Below, piece by piece: positions 50,627 through 60,127 of a DNA stretch of 64,000 bases; the stretch's first letter is position 1; every line of letters begins with the position of its first letter. The notes below the pieces were generated by a model. That model did not search any database. It was not told the origin of the DNA and worked only from the letters and a program-made list of their open reading frames with translations. Source of the stretch: JACVRW01 sp963757815 (GTDB lineage: Bacteria; Actinomycetota; Thermoleophilia; Solirubrobacterales; Thermoleophilaceae); the NCBI GenBank assembly GCA_963757815.1, contig CAVWSN010000017.1:1-64000 (forward strand). Direction: 5' to 3'. The position numbers were made by a program, and so were the translations under genes.

Positions 50627-51720
50627 TCGACGCCTGCGACAGCTGCCTTCGGCGCAGCTTCCTGATCGCGCACCTCGCGCCACGGATCGCCGGGTTGCTG
50701 GCCGAGCGTAGAGAGCGCCGCGTCAGCGGGCTGTTGAGCCTGCCCGAGGACGAGCTGCTGGCGGCAGCGGCCGGTCGCCGGGTGCGCCGGGCGCTCGCCT
50801 ATCTCGACTCGTTCGACGCCGACGCTCGCCGGGACGAGCTCGCACGGGCACGCTCGATCGCGGTGTGCATGCATTCGCCGGCGTACCCGCAGCCGCTGCT
50901 CCAGCTGGACGATCCCCCGACGGTGCTGTTCGGCGCCGGGCGCGTCGAGGCGCTCGAGGCGCTTCGGGCAGAGCCCGCGGTCGCGGTGGTGGGAAGCCGG
51001 CGCGCCAGTCCGTACGGCACCGAGGTGGCCTATGCCCTGGGGCGCGGACTGGGCGCGTCCGGAGTTCCGGTCGTGAGCGGGCTGGCGCTCGGAATCGACG
51101 CGACCGCGCATCACGGCTGCCTCGACGGCGGCGGCCTCCCGCTCGCCGTCCTCGCCTGCGGACCGGATGTCCCCTACCCCCGTCGCCACCGCAGCCTGCA
51201 CGCGCGGGTGCGCGACGCGGGCATCGTCTTGGCCGAGCTGCCACCGGGCACGGAGCCGTTCCTGTGGAGCTTCCCGGCCCGCAACAGGATCATGGCGGGC
51301 CTCGCCCGCATGACCGTGGTGGTCGAGGCCGCCCAGCCCAGCGGCAGCCTGATCACCTCGGACTTCGCACGGGACCTGGGCCGCTCCGTCGCGGCCGTGC
51401 CCGGCCGGGTCACCTCCTCGCTGTCCAGGGGCACGAATGAGCTCTTGCGCGACGGCGCGGTGCCGGTCACGGCCACGGAGGACGTGCTCGACGAGCTCTT
51501 CGGGGTCGGGGTGAGGCAGCCTCCGTCCGCGGCGCCGGCCCCCGACGACCCGCTGCTGCGCGCGGTCGTCGAGGCCGCCGAGGTGAGCTCCTCGGTCGAG
51601 GCGATCGCGAACGCGGCGGGCGCCACGACCGCCGAGGTGCGCGCCGCGCTCGGCCGGCTCGAGGTGGACGGGCATCTCGTTCGGCGGGCGTTCGGCGGGT
51701 GGGAGCGAACGGCGCGATGA
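50623..51720 (+). CDS. dprA: DNA-processing protein DprA
   Basis: A 365-residue Rossmann-fold DprA/Smf protein, a loader of RecA on incoming single strands. It reads CMHSPAYPQPLLQLDDPPTV, VAVVGSRRASPYGTEVAYAL, VVSGLALGIDATAHHGCLDG, PARNRIMAGLARMTVVVEAA and SGSLITSDFARDLGRSVAAV. A C-terminal winged-helix DprA_WH-like domain follows (VVEAAEVSSSVEAIANAAGA). The ATG overlaps the comM stop, and its stop overlaps yraN, so comM-dprA-yraN are one transcript. Together with comM it hints at DNA-uptake capacity, though no uptake pilus genes are in view. Confidence 0.95.
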   Translation: MIDACDSCLRRSFLIAHLAPRIAGLLAERRERRVSGLLSLPEDELLAAAAGRRVRRALAYLDSFDADARRDELARARSIAVCMHSPAYPQPLLQLDDPPTVLFGAGRVEALEALRAEPAVAVVGSRRASPYGTEVAYALGRGLGASGVPVVSGLALGIDATAHHGCLDGGGLPLAVLACGPDVPYPRRHRSLHARVRDAGIVLAELPPGTEPFLWSFPARNRIMAGLARMTVVVEAAQPSGSLITSDFARDLGRSVAAVPGRVTSSLSRGTNELLRDGAVPVTATEDVLDELFGVGVRQPPSAAPAPDDPLLRAVVEAAEVSSSVEAIANAAGATTAEVRAALGRLEVDGHLVRRAFGGWERTAR

Positions 51721-52139
51721 GAGGCCGTGAGCAGCTCGCGGGGGACGCAGGGGACCCTCGGCGCACGCTCGGCGCGACCGGCGAGCGTCTCGCCGCCCGC
51801 CACCTCGAGGCGCGCGGCCTCGAGATCATCGACCGGAACTTCCGGACCCGTCACGGCGAGCTCGATCTCGTTGCCGGTGACACGCGCTTTCTGGTCTTCT
51901 GCGAGGTCAAGACGCGGATCGCCCGCGGTGAGCCGGGACCGCTCGGGCCGCTGGCCGCAATCGGCGTCCGGAAGCGGCGCCAGGTCCGGGCGATGGCGAG
52001 GGAATGGCTCGGCGCACGCGCGCCCGACGCTCGCTTCGACTCCGGCTCCCCACCCGAGATCCGCTTCGACGCCATCGGGCTGACCCTCGACGCCCAAGGC
52101 CGCCTGCTGTCGCTGGAGCACCTGGAGGGCGCCTTCTGA
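51717..52139 (+). CDS. yraN: YraN/UPF0102 endonuclease-like protein
   Basis: A 140-residue protein of the restriction-endonuclease-like YraN family. Residues GEHLAARHLEARG-like (GERLAARHLEARGLEIIDRN), FRTRHGELDLVAGDTRFLVF and CEVKTRIARG form the D...ExK nuclease core. The N-terminal 20 residues are unconserved. The ATG overlaps the dprA stop (ATGA). The family's cellular substrate is not established, and its place next to dprA is widely conserved. A tandem repeat of 36 bases begins 32 bases after the stop. Confidence 0.9.
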   Translation: MRGREQLAGDAGDPRRTLGATGERLAARHLEARGLEIIDRNFRTRHGELDLVAGDTRFLVFCEVKTRIARGEPGPLGPLAAIGVRKRRQVRAMAREWLGARAPDARFDSGSPPEIRFDAIGLTLDAQGRLLSLEHLEGAF

Positions 52140-52170
52140 TGCTCGCTACAACGGCCCTGCCGCGGGCCAT

Positions 52171-52280
52171 CACTTCCCCGCCGGCCCCGCGTCCGCCGCC
52201 GGCCCTCACTTCCCCGCCGGCCCCGCGTCCTCCGCCGGCCCTCACTTCCCCGCCGGCCCCGCCCTCACTTCCCCGCCGGC
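52171..52280. repeat. 36-bp tandem repeat, about three copies
   Basis: The unit starts CACTTCCCCGCCGGCCCCGC and recurs at 52171, 52207, 52243 and, after a shortened copy, 52266. The first two units are 36 bases long and the third is 23. The array lies between yraN and the end of the convergent metallophosphoesterase gene, whose stop is in the last unit. It looks like a mini-satellite at a convergent intergenic site. Confidence 0.85.
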
Positions 52281-52859
52281 GGCGACTCCGCCGCCGGCCC
52301 CGAGTCCGGGAGCTCGACCAGAGTCGCGCCGCGCACCCAGATCACCTTCGTCGGCCCCAGGCGGTGGATCCGCGTGCGCGGATCCGGCGTGGTGTGCCCG
52401 TGCAGCAGGAAGCGCGGCTGATGGCGTTCCACCCACTTGCGCAGGCGCGGTGAAGCCCACATGCGCGCGGTCATCCGGCTCGTCGTTCACGCCCGCGGGC
52501 GGGCAATGGCAGAGAAGCACGTCGGCGGCAGGCAGGCGCCGGACGAGCCGGGAGGCCTGGCGCTGGGTGTACTGGTGAGGACCGTCGCGATAGCGCACGC
52601 ATCCCTCGAAGCCGGCGAAGCTCCACGCGCCGATCTCCGCCCGTGCCAGGTGGAGGTCCTGGACCCCGGCGCCGACGAGCGCGTGCTCGGCATCGTGGTT
52701 GCCGTGCACGCCCAGACGCGGAAGGTCGAGCCTGTCCAGCGAGGCGATCCACTCCGGCCGCAGGTCGCCGAGGGTAAGGACCGCGTCGGCGTGGTTCCGT
52801 TCAACGAGCTCAACGGGGTCCGCGGGCGGCTCTTTGTCGGCGAGCGCGAGGAGACGCAT
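52265..52859 (-). CDS. Metallophosphoesterase family protein, one frameshift
   Basis: About 198 residues after removing one G near 52,452. It reads MRLLALADKEPPADPVELVE, HADAVLTLGDLRPEWIASLD (metal motif GDL/GD), RLGVHGNHDAEHALVGAGVQ (GNHD), VLLCHCPPAGVNDEPDDRAH and FLLHGHTTPDPRTRIHRLGP (GHxH-like GHTT). The first D-x-H motif is reduced to LADKEPP, so the usual first Asp-x-His pair lacks its His. It could be a phosphodiesterase with modified metal binding. The final residues PAGK come from the 36-bp repeat. It lies on the minus strand after rnhB. Confidence 0.8.
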
Positions 52860-52894
52860 GGATCCGCCAGCGTGGCCGGCTTGCGCGCGGCCGG

Positions 52895-53647
52895 CTAACC
52901 CTCGAGCGCGAGCTGCGTATAGGCGATCGACTGGAACGACATCCGGTGGAGCGGCGATACCCCCACGGCCGCGATCGCCGCCCGGTGCTCCGGCGTCGAG
53001 TAGCCGACGTTCGTCTCGAAGTCCCAGCCGGGATGGCGCTCAGCGGCACGGCGCATGTAGCGGTCGCGGCTCACCTTCGCGAGGACGGACGCAGCAGCTA
53101 TCGCCGCGCTGCGGCAATCGCCGTCGATCACGGCGCGCTGCTCGAAGCCGAAGTCGGGGACGTTGAAGCCGTCGATGAGGCAGACCGCCTCGGGCCGGGC
53201 TACGCGGAGCAGGGCCGTACGGAGCGCCTCGAGGTTGGTCTTGTGGAGGCCGCGCGAATCGATCCCCCTCACGCAGCGGGAGACGATCACCGACCGGGCC
53301 GCCGCGCGCATCACGATCGGGTAGAGCTCCTCGCGGGCCTCGGCAGTGTGCTGCTTCGAATCGTTCAGCTTCGACAGGGCACGCCTGTCCGAGAGCGTGA
53401 GTCGCTCGAGGTCGAACAGGACGGCGGCGGCAACGAGTGGGCCGGCCAGGGAGCCGCGGCCTGCCTCGTCGGCACCCGCGACGTAGCGGCAGCCGAGCTC
53501 GCGGTCGAAGGCGAAGAGCCGTCTACCGGTGCCGATGCGCCGCTTCGCCCGCGCCCTGCGGCGTGCGGGCTTGGATCCGTTCCCGTCGACGGGCTGCACT
53601 TCCTCCGGCGGGCTCGGCGTCGTGTCGGCAGGCTCCGGCTTCCCCAC
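52895..53647 (-). CDS. rnhB: Ribonuclease HII
   Basis: A 250-residue type 2 RNase H that removes ribonucleotides and RNA primers from DNA. Catalytic residues are in CRYVAGADEAGRGSLAGPLV (DEAGRG) and AVIDGDCRSAAIAAASVLAK (Asp), with SRDRYMRRAAERHPGWDFET and VGYSTPEHRAAIAAVGVSPL following. The N-terminal 45 residues are a proline- and basic-rich extension. It follows lepB on the minus strand, in the conserved rplS-lepB-rnhB order. Confidence 0.94.
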   Translation of the reverse strand: MGKPEPADTTPSPPEEVQPVDGNGSKPARRRARAKRRIGTGRRLFAFDRELGCRYVAGADEAGRGSLAGPLVAAAVLFDLERLTLSDRRALSKLNDSKQHTAEAREELYPIVMRAAARSVIVSRCVRGIDSRGLHKTNLEALRTALLRVARPEAVCLIDGFNVPDFGFEQRAVIDGDCRSAAIAAASVLAKVSRDRYMRRAAERHPGWDFETNVGYSTPEHRAAIAAVGVSPLHRMSFQSIAYTQLALEG

Positions 53648-53731
53648 GATCGCGGCCGATCATAGGACGGCGCACGGCGGAACGGCATGTGCTTCCGCGC
53701 CCGGCGCCGCAGGGACGGCGGCGCCAGGGGG

Positions 53732-54352
53732 TTAGAGCAGGCCGATCCGATCCGGCGGCCAGTACGTCATGAAGGCCTGACCGATCATCCACTTCTTCGG
53801 CACGGGGCCCCACTCGCGGCTGTCGGCGGAGGCGCCGCGGTTGTCGCCCATCATGAAGTAGTGGTCCTCCGGGACCGTGATCTCCCCGGGGAGGTTGCAG
53901 ATCCCGCATTCGGAGTCAAGCCGGGCGAAATCCTCGTTCTGGCGCCTGCCGTTGATGTAAACGGCCCCGTCGATCACCTTGAGGCGATCGCCCGGCAGGC
54001 CCACCACCCGCTTGATGAAGTTCGTGTCCGAACGATCCTCGGTCGGCTCGGGGCAGGGAGTGTCGCCGGGGTGCTGAACGCCGCAGCTGTTGGTGTCTGC
54101 TCCCGCGGGCGGCTTGAACACGACGATGTCGCCGCGATCGGGATCGCCGAAGCGGTAGCTCACCCGGTCGACCAGCACGCGCTGGCCGATCTCCAGCGTC
54201 GGCACCATCGACTCGCTCGGAATGCGGAACGGCTTGACGAGAAAAGCCTGGATCCCGAGCGCCAGGCCGAGCGCAACGGCGACGATCGTCACCAACTCGA
54301 CGAGCGAGCCGCGGGTGCTCTTCTCCTTGCTGCGCGCCACCCGAAGGCTCAC
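53732..54352 (-). CDS. lepB: Signal peptidase I
   Basis: A 206-residue membrane protease that removes signal peptides of exported proteins. It has one N-terminal membrane helix (LVELVTIVAVALGLALGIQA). The catalytic Ser48 is in PFRIPSESMVPTLEIGQRVL, the general-base Lys114 in TNFIKRVVGLPGDRLKVIDG. Box E is HYFMMGDNRGASADSREWGP. Four cysteines around residues 90-100 and 147-150 could form disulfides in the external domain. It follows rplS by 18 bases on the minus strand. Confidence 0.95.
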   Translation of the reverse strand: MSLRVARSKEKSTRGSLVELVTIVAVALGLALGIQAFLVKPFRIPSESMVPTLEIGQRVLVDRVSYRFGDPDRGDIVVFKPPAGADTNSCGVQHPGDTPCPEPTEDRSDTNFIKRVVGLPGDRLKVIDGAVYINGRRQNEDFARLDSECGICNLPGEITVPEDHYFMMGDNRGASADSREWGPVPKKWMIGQAFMTYWPPDRIGLL

Positions 54353-54370
54353 GGGGCGTCCACAGCCGCC

Positions 54371-55134
54371 CTACGACTTGCCGTCGTCGGACTCGGCCTC
54401 GGCATCCTCGCCGGCGGCCTCGGCTGACTCGACAGGAGCTGCGTCCTCGGCGGGCTCGCCAGCCTCCTGCTCGGCTCGCGGGCTCGGCCTCTGCGGGCTC
54501 GGCAGCCTCCGGCTCGGCCTCGGCGCCGGCCTCCGGTTCCGCGCTGGCCTCTGCGGGCGCGGCAGCCACCTGCTCGGCCTCGGCGCCGGCCTCCGGCTCC
54601 GCGCCGGCCTCTGCGGGCTCGGCAACGTCCTGCTGCGCCTCTGCGCCGGCCTCGGCCGGCTCGCCGCCCTCCGCGGCCTCGGCGGCCAGCTCCTCCTCGG
54701 CCGCCACCTGGTCCGCAAGCTCCTCCTCGCCCGGGCGGGCTGGCATCGTCCGGCGGCATCGCGCCGGCCTCGATCGTGTCGGGTTCGCCCGTCCAGCGGC
54801 GCTCGCGCACCCGCGATGCACGGCCGACACGGTCGCGGAGGTAGTAGAGCTTGGCGCGGCGGACATCACCGCGGGCCGCGACCTCGATCCGCTCGATCTT
54901 CGGCGAGTGCAGAGGGAAGGTCCGTTCCACACCCACGCCAAACGACTGCTTGCGGACCGTGAACGTCTCGCGGACTCCGGTGCCCTGCCGCTTCAAGACC
55001 ACGCCCTCGAAGACCTGGGTCCGGCGCCGCTGGCCCTCAACGACCTGGAAGTGGACGCGCACGCGGTCGCCCGCCTGGAACGCGGGGACACGACGCAGCT
55101 GAGCGCGCTCGATGCTGTCGATGAGGCCGGCCAT
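54371..55134 (-). CDS. rplS: Ribosomal protein L19 with a long acidic tail, two frameshifts
   Basis: The first 115 residues are L19: LIDSIERAQLRRVPAFQAGD, RVRVHFQVVEGQRRRTQVFE, GVVLKRQGTGVRETFTVRKQ, SFGVGVERTFPLHSPKIERI and VRRAKLYYLRDRVGRASRVR. L19 sits at the 30S-50S interface. Instead of ending there, the gene runs on for about 140 more residues of Ala/Glu/Pro-rich sequence (PGEEELADQVAAEEELAAEA, AEPAEAGAEPEAGAEAEQVA repeats, ending EDAEAESDDGKS). Removing one G near 54,732 and one near 54,474 keeps the tail in frame throughout. Ribosomal protein S16 in this operon carries a similar tail. Confidence 0.87.
54481..54660. repeat. 60-bp tandem repeat encoding the L19 tail
   Basis: Three successive 60-base units (54481-54540, 54541-54600, 54601-54660) share most positions, with CTCTGCGGGC and CGGCGCCGGCCTCCGG blocks in register. 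Each unit encodes 20 residues of the type AEQVAAAPAEASAEPEAGAE. The unit length is a multiple of three, so copy-number change would keep the reading frame. Confidence 0.85.
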
Positions 55135-55241
55135 GAGTGAGTGGAGTCGTCGCTTCGGTCAGGTCGGGAGACACAAGTAAAACGCGACCTCCCCCGAGCC
55201 GTCGCGCGTGAGGCGCAATGGTAGCGAAGCGCACCGGGACC

Positions 55242-55928
55242 TCAGGCCGGGAATTCAGGCCCGGCACGCTCTCTGCTGCGCTCGAGGCGCCAGTCGCGAA
55301 CGCGCGCGTGGTCCCCGGAAAGGAGCACCTCCGGCACGGTATGGCCGTGCCAGTCGAATGGCCGCGTGTAGTGCGGGTACTCGGGCGCTCCCTCGAGCGC
55401 CTCGCTGAACGACTCCTCGACGGCGCTCTCCTCGTGGCCGAGGGTGCCGGGCAGCTTGCGGATGACCGCGTCGCACACGACCATCGCCGCCAGCTCGCCA
55501 CCGGACAGGACGTAGGGCCCGATCGAGACGACGTCGCTCGCAAGGTGCTCGTGGACGCGCTCGTCGAAGCCCTCGTAGCGGCCACATAGGAGGGTGAGCT
55601 CCGGCTCGGCGGCCAGCTCGGAGGCCAGGGCGTCGTCGAAGCGCCGGCCGCCGGCGGCCAGAGCCACCACCCTCCGGCGCTCCCGGAGCTCGAGCGGGTC
55701 GACGCCGTAGCGCGCCCTCAGCGCCTCCTCCACCACGTCGACGCGAATGACCATGCCGGCGCCGCCGCCATACGGTGTGTCGTCGACCTGCCCGGCCTTC
55801 AGCGGGGTCGTGGCGCGCAGGTCGACAAAGGACAGCTCATGCCCGAGCTGCAGGGCGTTCGTGACATGGCGCTGGCCCGCGAACCACTCGAACCAGCCCG
55901 GAAAGAGCGTGAGCACATCGATGTTCAA
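55242..55928 (-). CDS. trmD: tRNA (guanine-37-N1)-methyltransferase
   Basis: A 228-residue SPOUT methyltransferase that makes m1G37 in tRNAs and prevents +1 frameshifting. It reads IDVLTLFPGWFEWFAGQRHV, DDTPYGGGAGMVIRVDVVEE, LTLLCGRYEGFDERVHEHLA, VSIGPYVLSGGELAAMVVCD and LPGTLGHEESAVEESFSEAL, the trefoil-knot signature. The start is TTG at 55928, overlapping the rimM stop as TTGA, and it gives the family opening LNIDVLTLFPG. The alternative, an earlier start inside rimM, would make a foreign extension. Confidence 0.95.
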   Translation of the reverse strand: MNIDVLTLFPGWFEWFAGQRHVTNALQLGHELSFVDLRATTPLKAGQVDDTPYGGGAGMVIRVDVVEEALRARYGVDPLELRERRRVVALAAGGRRFDDALASELAAEPELTLLCGRYEGFDERVHEHLASDVVSIGPYVLSGGELAAMVVCDAVIRKLPGTLGHEESAVEESFSEALEGAPEYPHYTRPFDWHGHTVPEVLLSGDHARVRDWRLERSRERAGPEFPA

Positions 55929-56356
55929 CCGAGGAACTCCCGGTTCACGCGGATCTCGCGGGCGTCGACGTCGATGCTCTCGATCGCGTCGGAGACGAGC
56001 GGTACCAGGCTGCCGTCCTCCAGCTCGAGCAGGCTGCAGGAGGGCCCGTCGAGCACGCGCCTGACGGGCCCGAGCCCGACGACCGCGCAACCAGCAAGGT
56101 CGGCCGCGAGCCATTCGTCGCTTGCGAGCTCGTCCTCCACCAGGAGCACCTCTCCGCGCAGCGGTCCCGGGTCATCCACGCCGGAAACGCGGATCAGCGG
56201 GCGCTGGTCGGTGCCCGCCCGACGCTCGATCGTGTGGGTGTCCGGGCCGATCACGATCTCCGCGCCCTGCGGCAGTTCGTGCCGCGGCCCGTCCACGTAG
56301 AAGCTGCCGTCGACGCCGTGCCGCCTGCCCACCCGGCCCGCCGTGACGAGCGTCAA
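55925..56356 (-). CDS. rimM: Ribosome maturation factor RimM
   Basis: A 143-residue 16S processing factor binding S19 during 30S head assembly. It reads VTAGRVGRRHGVDGSFYVDG, PLIRVSGVDDPGPLRGEVLL, VEDELASDEWLAADLAGCAV and DGSLVPLVSDAIESIDVDAR (PRC-barrel). It is shorter than the usual 165-180 residues because the N-terminal barrel is compact. The start TTG at 56356 overlaps the KH-gene stop as TTGA, and its own stop overlaps trmD in the same way. Confidence 0.92.
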   Translation of the reverse strand: MTLVTAGRVGRRHGVDGSFYVDGPRHELPQGAEIVIGPDTHTIERRAGTDQRPLIRVSGVDDPGPLRGEVLLVEDELASDEWLAADLAGCAVVGLGPVRRVLDGPSCSLLELEDGSLVPLVSDAIESIDVDAREIRVNREFLG

Positions 56357-56586
56357 TCGACGACGTCGACCAGTACGCGGTTTCCCTGGCGGACGGCAGC
56401 GGCCTTCATGACCGTCCGAAGCGCCGCGACGGTGCGCCCGCCGCGACCGATCACCTTGCCGGCGTCATCCTCGGCGACGTGCAGCTCGAGCACGACGGTG
56501 CCGTCGGACTCCTCGAAGGACTCAACGCTCACCTCGTCCGGGCGGTCGACGAGCGACCGGGCGAGGTAGGTGAGAAGCTCGTCCAC
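56353..56586 (-). CDS. khpA: KH-domain RNA-binding protein KhpA
   Basis: A 77-residue single KH domain: VDELLTYLARSLVDRPDEVS, VLELHVAEDDAGKVIGRGGR with the GxxG loop (IGRGG), and LRTVMKAAAVRQGNRVLVDV. KhpA homologues pair with KhpB and bind many RNAs. Its place between rpsP and rimM is conserved in Gram-positive and actinobacterial genomes. The GTG at 56586 directly abuts the rpsP stop (TAG GTG). Confidence 0.94.
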   Translation of the reverse strand: MDELLTYLARSLVDRPDEVSVESFEESDGTVVLELHVAEDDAGKVIGRGGRTVAALRTVMKAAAVRQGNRVLVDVVD

Positions 56587-57168
56587 CTACTCGGAGGAGG
56601 GCTCGCCGCTCTCGGGCTGGTCGCCGCCGGCGGCGTCGCCCTCGGCTTCCGCCGCCTCGGAAGCGGCCTCGTCAGGGGCGGCCTCGGGCGCAGCGGCCTC
56701 GGCGTCGGATGCGGCTGCCTCGGGCTCGGCGTCGGGAGCGGCGGCCTCGGCCTCAGGAGCGGCGGCCTCGGCCTCAGGAGCGGCGGCCTCTGGTTCGGGA
56801 GCCGCCTCCTGCTCGGCAGCGGCGGGCTCGGCCTGCGAGGGCGGCGTCGCCGCCTCCATCGACACCGGCGCGGCCGTGGCGGGGCTCGCGGCCGCGACCG
56901 CCGCCGAGGTCTTCGGATCGGCGGTCAGGCCCTTCGCCTGGGCCTTCATCAGCTGCTTGACCGTGCCCGTGGGCTGCGCGCCGCGGGCGATCCAATGCTG
57001 CAGGCGCTCCTCGTCGATCCGGATGGTCGACGGCTCGGTCTGCGGGTTGTAGTGGCCGATCGTCTCGATGAAGCGGCCGTCGCGCGGCGAGCGCTGGTCG
57101 GCGACGACCACACGCCAGATCGGATTCTTCTTGCTCCCCACGCGGGTGAGGCGAACTCGTACGGACAT
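56587..57168 (-). CDS. rpsP: Ribosomal protein S16 with a long acidic tail
   Basis: A 193-residue protein. Residues 1-85 are S16: MSVRVRLTRVGSKKNPIWRV, VVADQRSPRDGRFIETIGHY, NPQTEPSTIRIDEERLQHWI and TGTVKQLMKAQAKG. Residues about 90-193 are Ala/Glu/Pro-rich (SPATAAPVSMEAATPPSQAE, EAEAAAPEAEAAAPDAEPEA, ending GDQPESGEPSSE), about twice the usual S16 length. The frame is uninterrupted, so the tail is not a frameshift artefact. Similar extensions are known to occur on some actinobacterial ribosomal proteins. Confidence 0.94.
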   Translation of the reverse strand: MSVRVRLTRVGSKKNPIWRVVVADQRSPRDGRFIETIGHYNPQTEPSTIRIDEERLQHWIARGAQPTGTVKQLMKAQAKGLTADPKTSAAVAAASPATAAPVSMEAATPPSQAEPAAAEQEAAPEPEAAAPEAEAAAPEAEAAAPDAEPEAAASDAEAAAPEAAPDEAASEAAEAEGDAAGGDQPESGEPSSE

Positions 57169-57181
57169 AGGCCGGAAGAGG

Positions 57182-58510
<1,329 letters not shown>

Positions 58511-58652
58511 GGAAGAGAGAGGCTAGACGACGCGCCTTGCGCCGGCTGGGTGTCCCAGCTGCGCGTCGGCCTCTTCGGACGTAAACGACAGCAGTGATGG
58601 GAGCACTTCGGGGCTGCCGGCGGGCTAAACGGGTGCGAACTTGCTCCACCGT

Positions 58653-58687
58653 GCCGACTTGGTGTCGTCAGACGACATCAAGTCGGC
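58653..58687. other. 35-base near-perfect palindrome upstream of ffh
   Basis: Arms 58653-58669 (GCCGACTTGGTGTCGTC) and 58671-58687 (GACGACATCAAGTCGGC) pair over 17 positions with one mismatch, which would be G-U in RNA, around a single central A. It lies in the 243-base gap between the SPFH gene end (58754) and the ffh start (58510), both on the minus strand. It could be a terminator for the SPFH transcript, an operator, or a mobile palindromic repeat. Confidence 0.75.
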
Positions 58688-58753
58688 AACGTGGGCGAGA
58701 AATCCGGGCTTGGGGCGCCGGGGGGCCCGCTGGCCCGCGTCGCGCTACCGGCG

Positions 58754-59679
58754 CTACCGGGGCGCCGGCGGCGCCGGTGGCCCGGCGGCCGGCGGGCTGT
58801 CCGGCCCCGCCTCCGGCTTCGGGATGATCGAGCCGATGTTGGCGAGCGCCTGCGTCACCTCGCTCGGGATGATCCAGACCTTGTTCGACTCGCCCTGCGC
58901 GATCTGCGGCAGGGTCTGGAGGTACTGGTAGGCGAGCAGCTTGGGGTCGGCGTCGCCGCGGTGGATGGCGTCGAAGACCTGCTCGATCGCCTTCGACTGG
59001 CCCTCGGCGCGCAGGATCTCGGACTGCCTCTGGCCCTCGGCGCGCAGGATCGACGACTGCTTCTCGCCCTCCGCGGTGAGGATCTGCGACTGCTTGACGC
59101 CCTCCGGCGGTGAGGATCGTCGGCGCGGCGGTCGCGCTCGGCGCGCATCTGCTTCTCCATCGCCTCCTGGATCGTCACCGGCGGGTCGATCGCTTTCAGC
59201 TCGACGCGGTTGACGCGGATGCCCCAGCGGCCGGTGGCGTCGTCCAGCACGACGCGCAGCGCGGTGTTGATGGTGTCGCGCGAGGTGAGCGTGTCCTCGA
59301 GCGTCATGCCTCCGGCTACGTTGCGCAGCGTGGTGACCGTGAGCTGCTCGATCGCGAGGATGTAGTCCGCGATCTCGTAGGTGGCGGCCTTGGGGTCGGT
59401 CACCTGGAAGTAGATGACCGAGTCGATCGAGACCGTGAGGTTGTCCTCGGTGATCACGGGCTGGGGCGGGAACGAGACCACCTGCTCGCGCAGGTCGAGC
59501 AGCGGCTTGACGCGGTCGACGTAGGGCACGATAAGAGCCAGCCCGGCGTCCAGCGTGCGGTGGTAGCGGCCGAGCCGCTCGACGATCCCCGCGCGCGCCT
59601 GGGGCACGATCCGGATCGCCCTGGAGAGCGTGATCAGCACGACCACGGCGACGACGATTAGCACGATCAGGGCTGCCAT
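58754..59679 (-). CDS. SPFH/band-7 (stomatin-like) membrane protein, frameshifted
   Basis: About 308 residues. One N-terminal membrane helix (LIVLIVVAVVVLITLSRAIR) is followed by the SPFH domain: IVPQARAGIVERLGRYHRTL, LREQVVSFPPQPVITEDNLT, IYFQVTDPKAATYEIADYIL, VTTLRNVAGGMTLEDTLTSR and DPPVTIQEAMEKQMRAERDR. Two extra bases near 59,100-59,112 disturb the frame. Removing them gives ILTAEGVKQSQILTAEGEKQ-type heptads, then FDAIHRGDADPKLLAYQYLQ and a Pro-rich end at TAG 58754. It forms membrane microdomains with the NfeD partner encoded just upstream. Confidence 0.9.
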
Positions 59680-59689
59680 TTGGCTCCTT

Positions 59690-60115
59690 CTACTCGGCGA
59701 CCAGCGCCGTGGCGCCGTCGATCTTCAGGACCTCGACGCGGGCGCCGGGTTCAAACGACTCGTCCTCATCGTAGGACCGCGCCGACCAGACCTCGCCGGC
59801 GAGCTTGACCTGCCCGCCGTCGCGGTCGACCCGCTCGAGCACCACAGCCTGGCTGCCGACGAGCGCGGCCGTCCCGGTCCGCAGCTGCGCGGGAGTGCGC
59901 AGGTGGCGGGTGGCGATCGGCCGTAGGACGAGCAGGGAGGCCAGCGACATGGCGATGAACACGATCCACTGCAGGGCGAGTCCACCTCCCACCAGCGCCA
60001 CGATCGCCGCGGTCACCGCGGCGATGGCGATCGGGCCGAGGAAGAAGCCGAGCGTCGCGATCTCTCCGACCGCGAGAACCCCCGCCGCGATCATCCACCA
60101 GACCCAGTCCTCCAT
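59690..60115 (-). CDS. NfeD-family membrane protein
   Basis: A 141-residue NfeD1b-type protein. Membrane segments are WWMIAAGVLAVGEIATLGFF, IAIAAVTAAIVALVGGGLAL and WIVFIAMSLASLLVLRPIAT. A C-terminal OB-fold follows (TGTAALVGSQAVVLERVDRD, GGQVKLAGEVWSARSYDEDE, ARVEVLKIDGATALV). NfeD proteins are partnered with SPFH proteins, whose gene starts 11 bases downstream here. The pair is thought to organise membrane microdomains or quality control. Confidence 0.92.
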   Translation of the reverse strand: MEDWVWWMIAAGVLAVGEIATLGFFLGPIAIAAVTAAIVALVGGGLALQWIVFIAMSLASLLVLRPIATRHLRTPAQLRTGTAALVGSQAVVLERVDRDGGQVKLAGEVWSARSYDEDESFEPGARVEVLKIDGATALVAE

Positions 60116-60127
60116 GTCGTCGGGATC

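Noticed and set aside
52171..52280. 36-bp repeats as a CRISPR array
   Set aside because: The units are directly adjacent with no unique spacers, and no cas genes are present.
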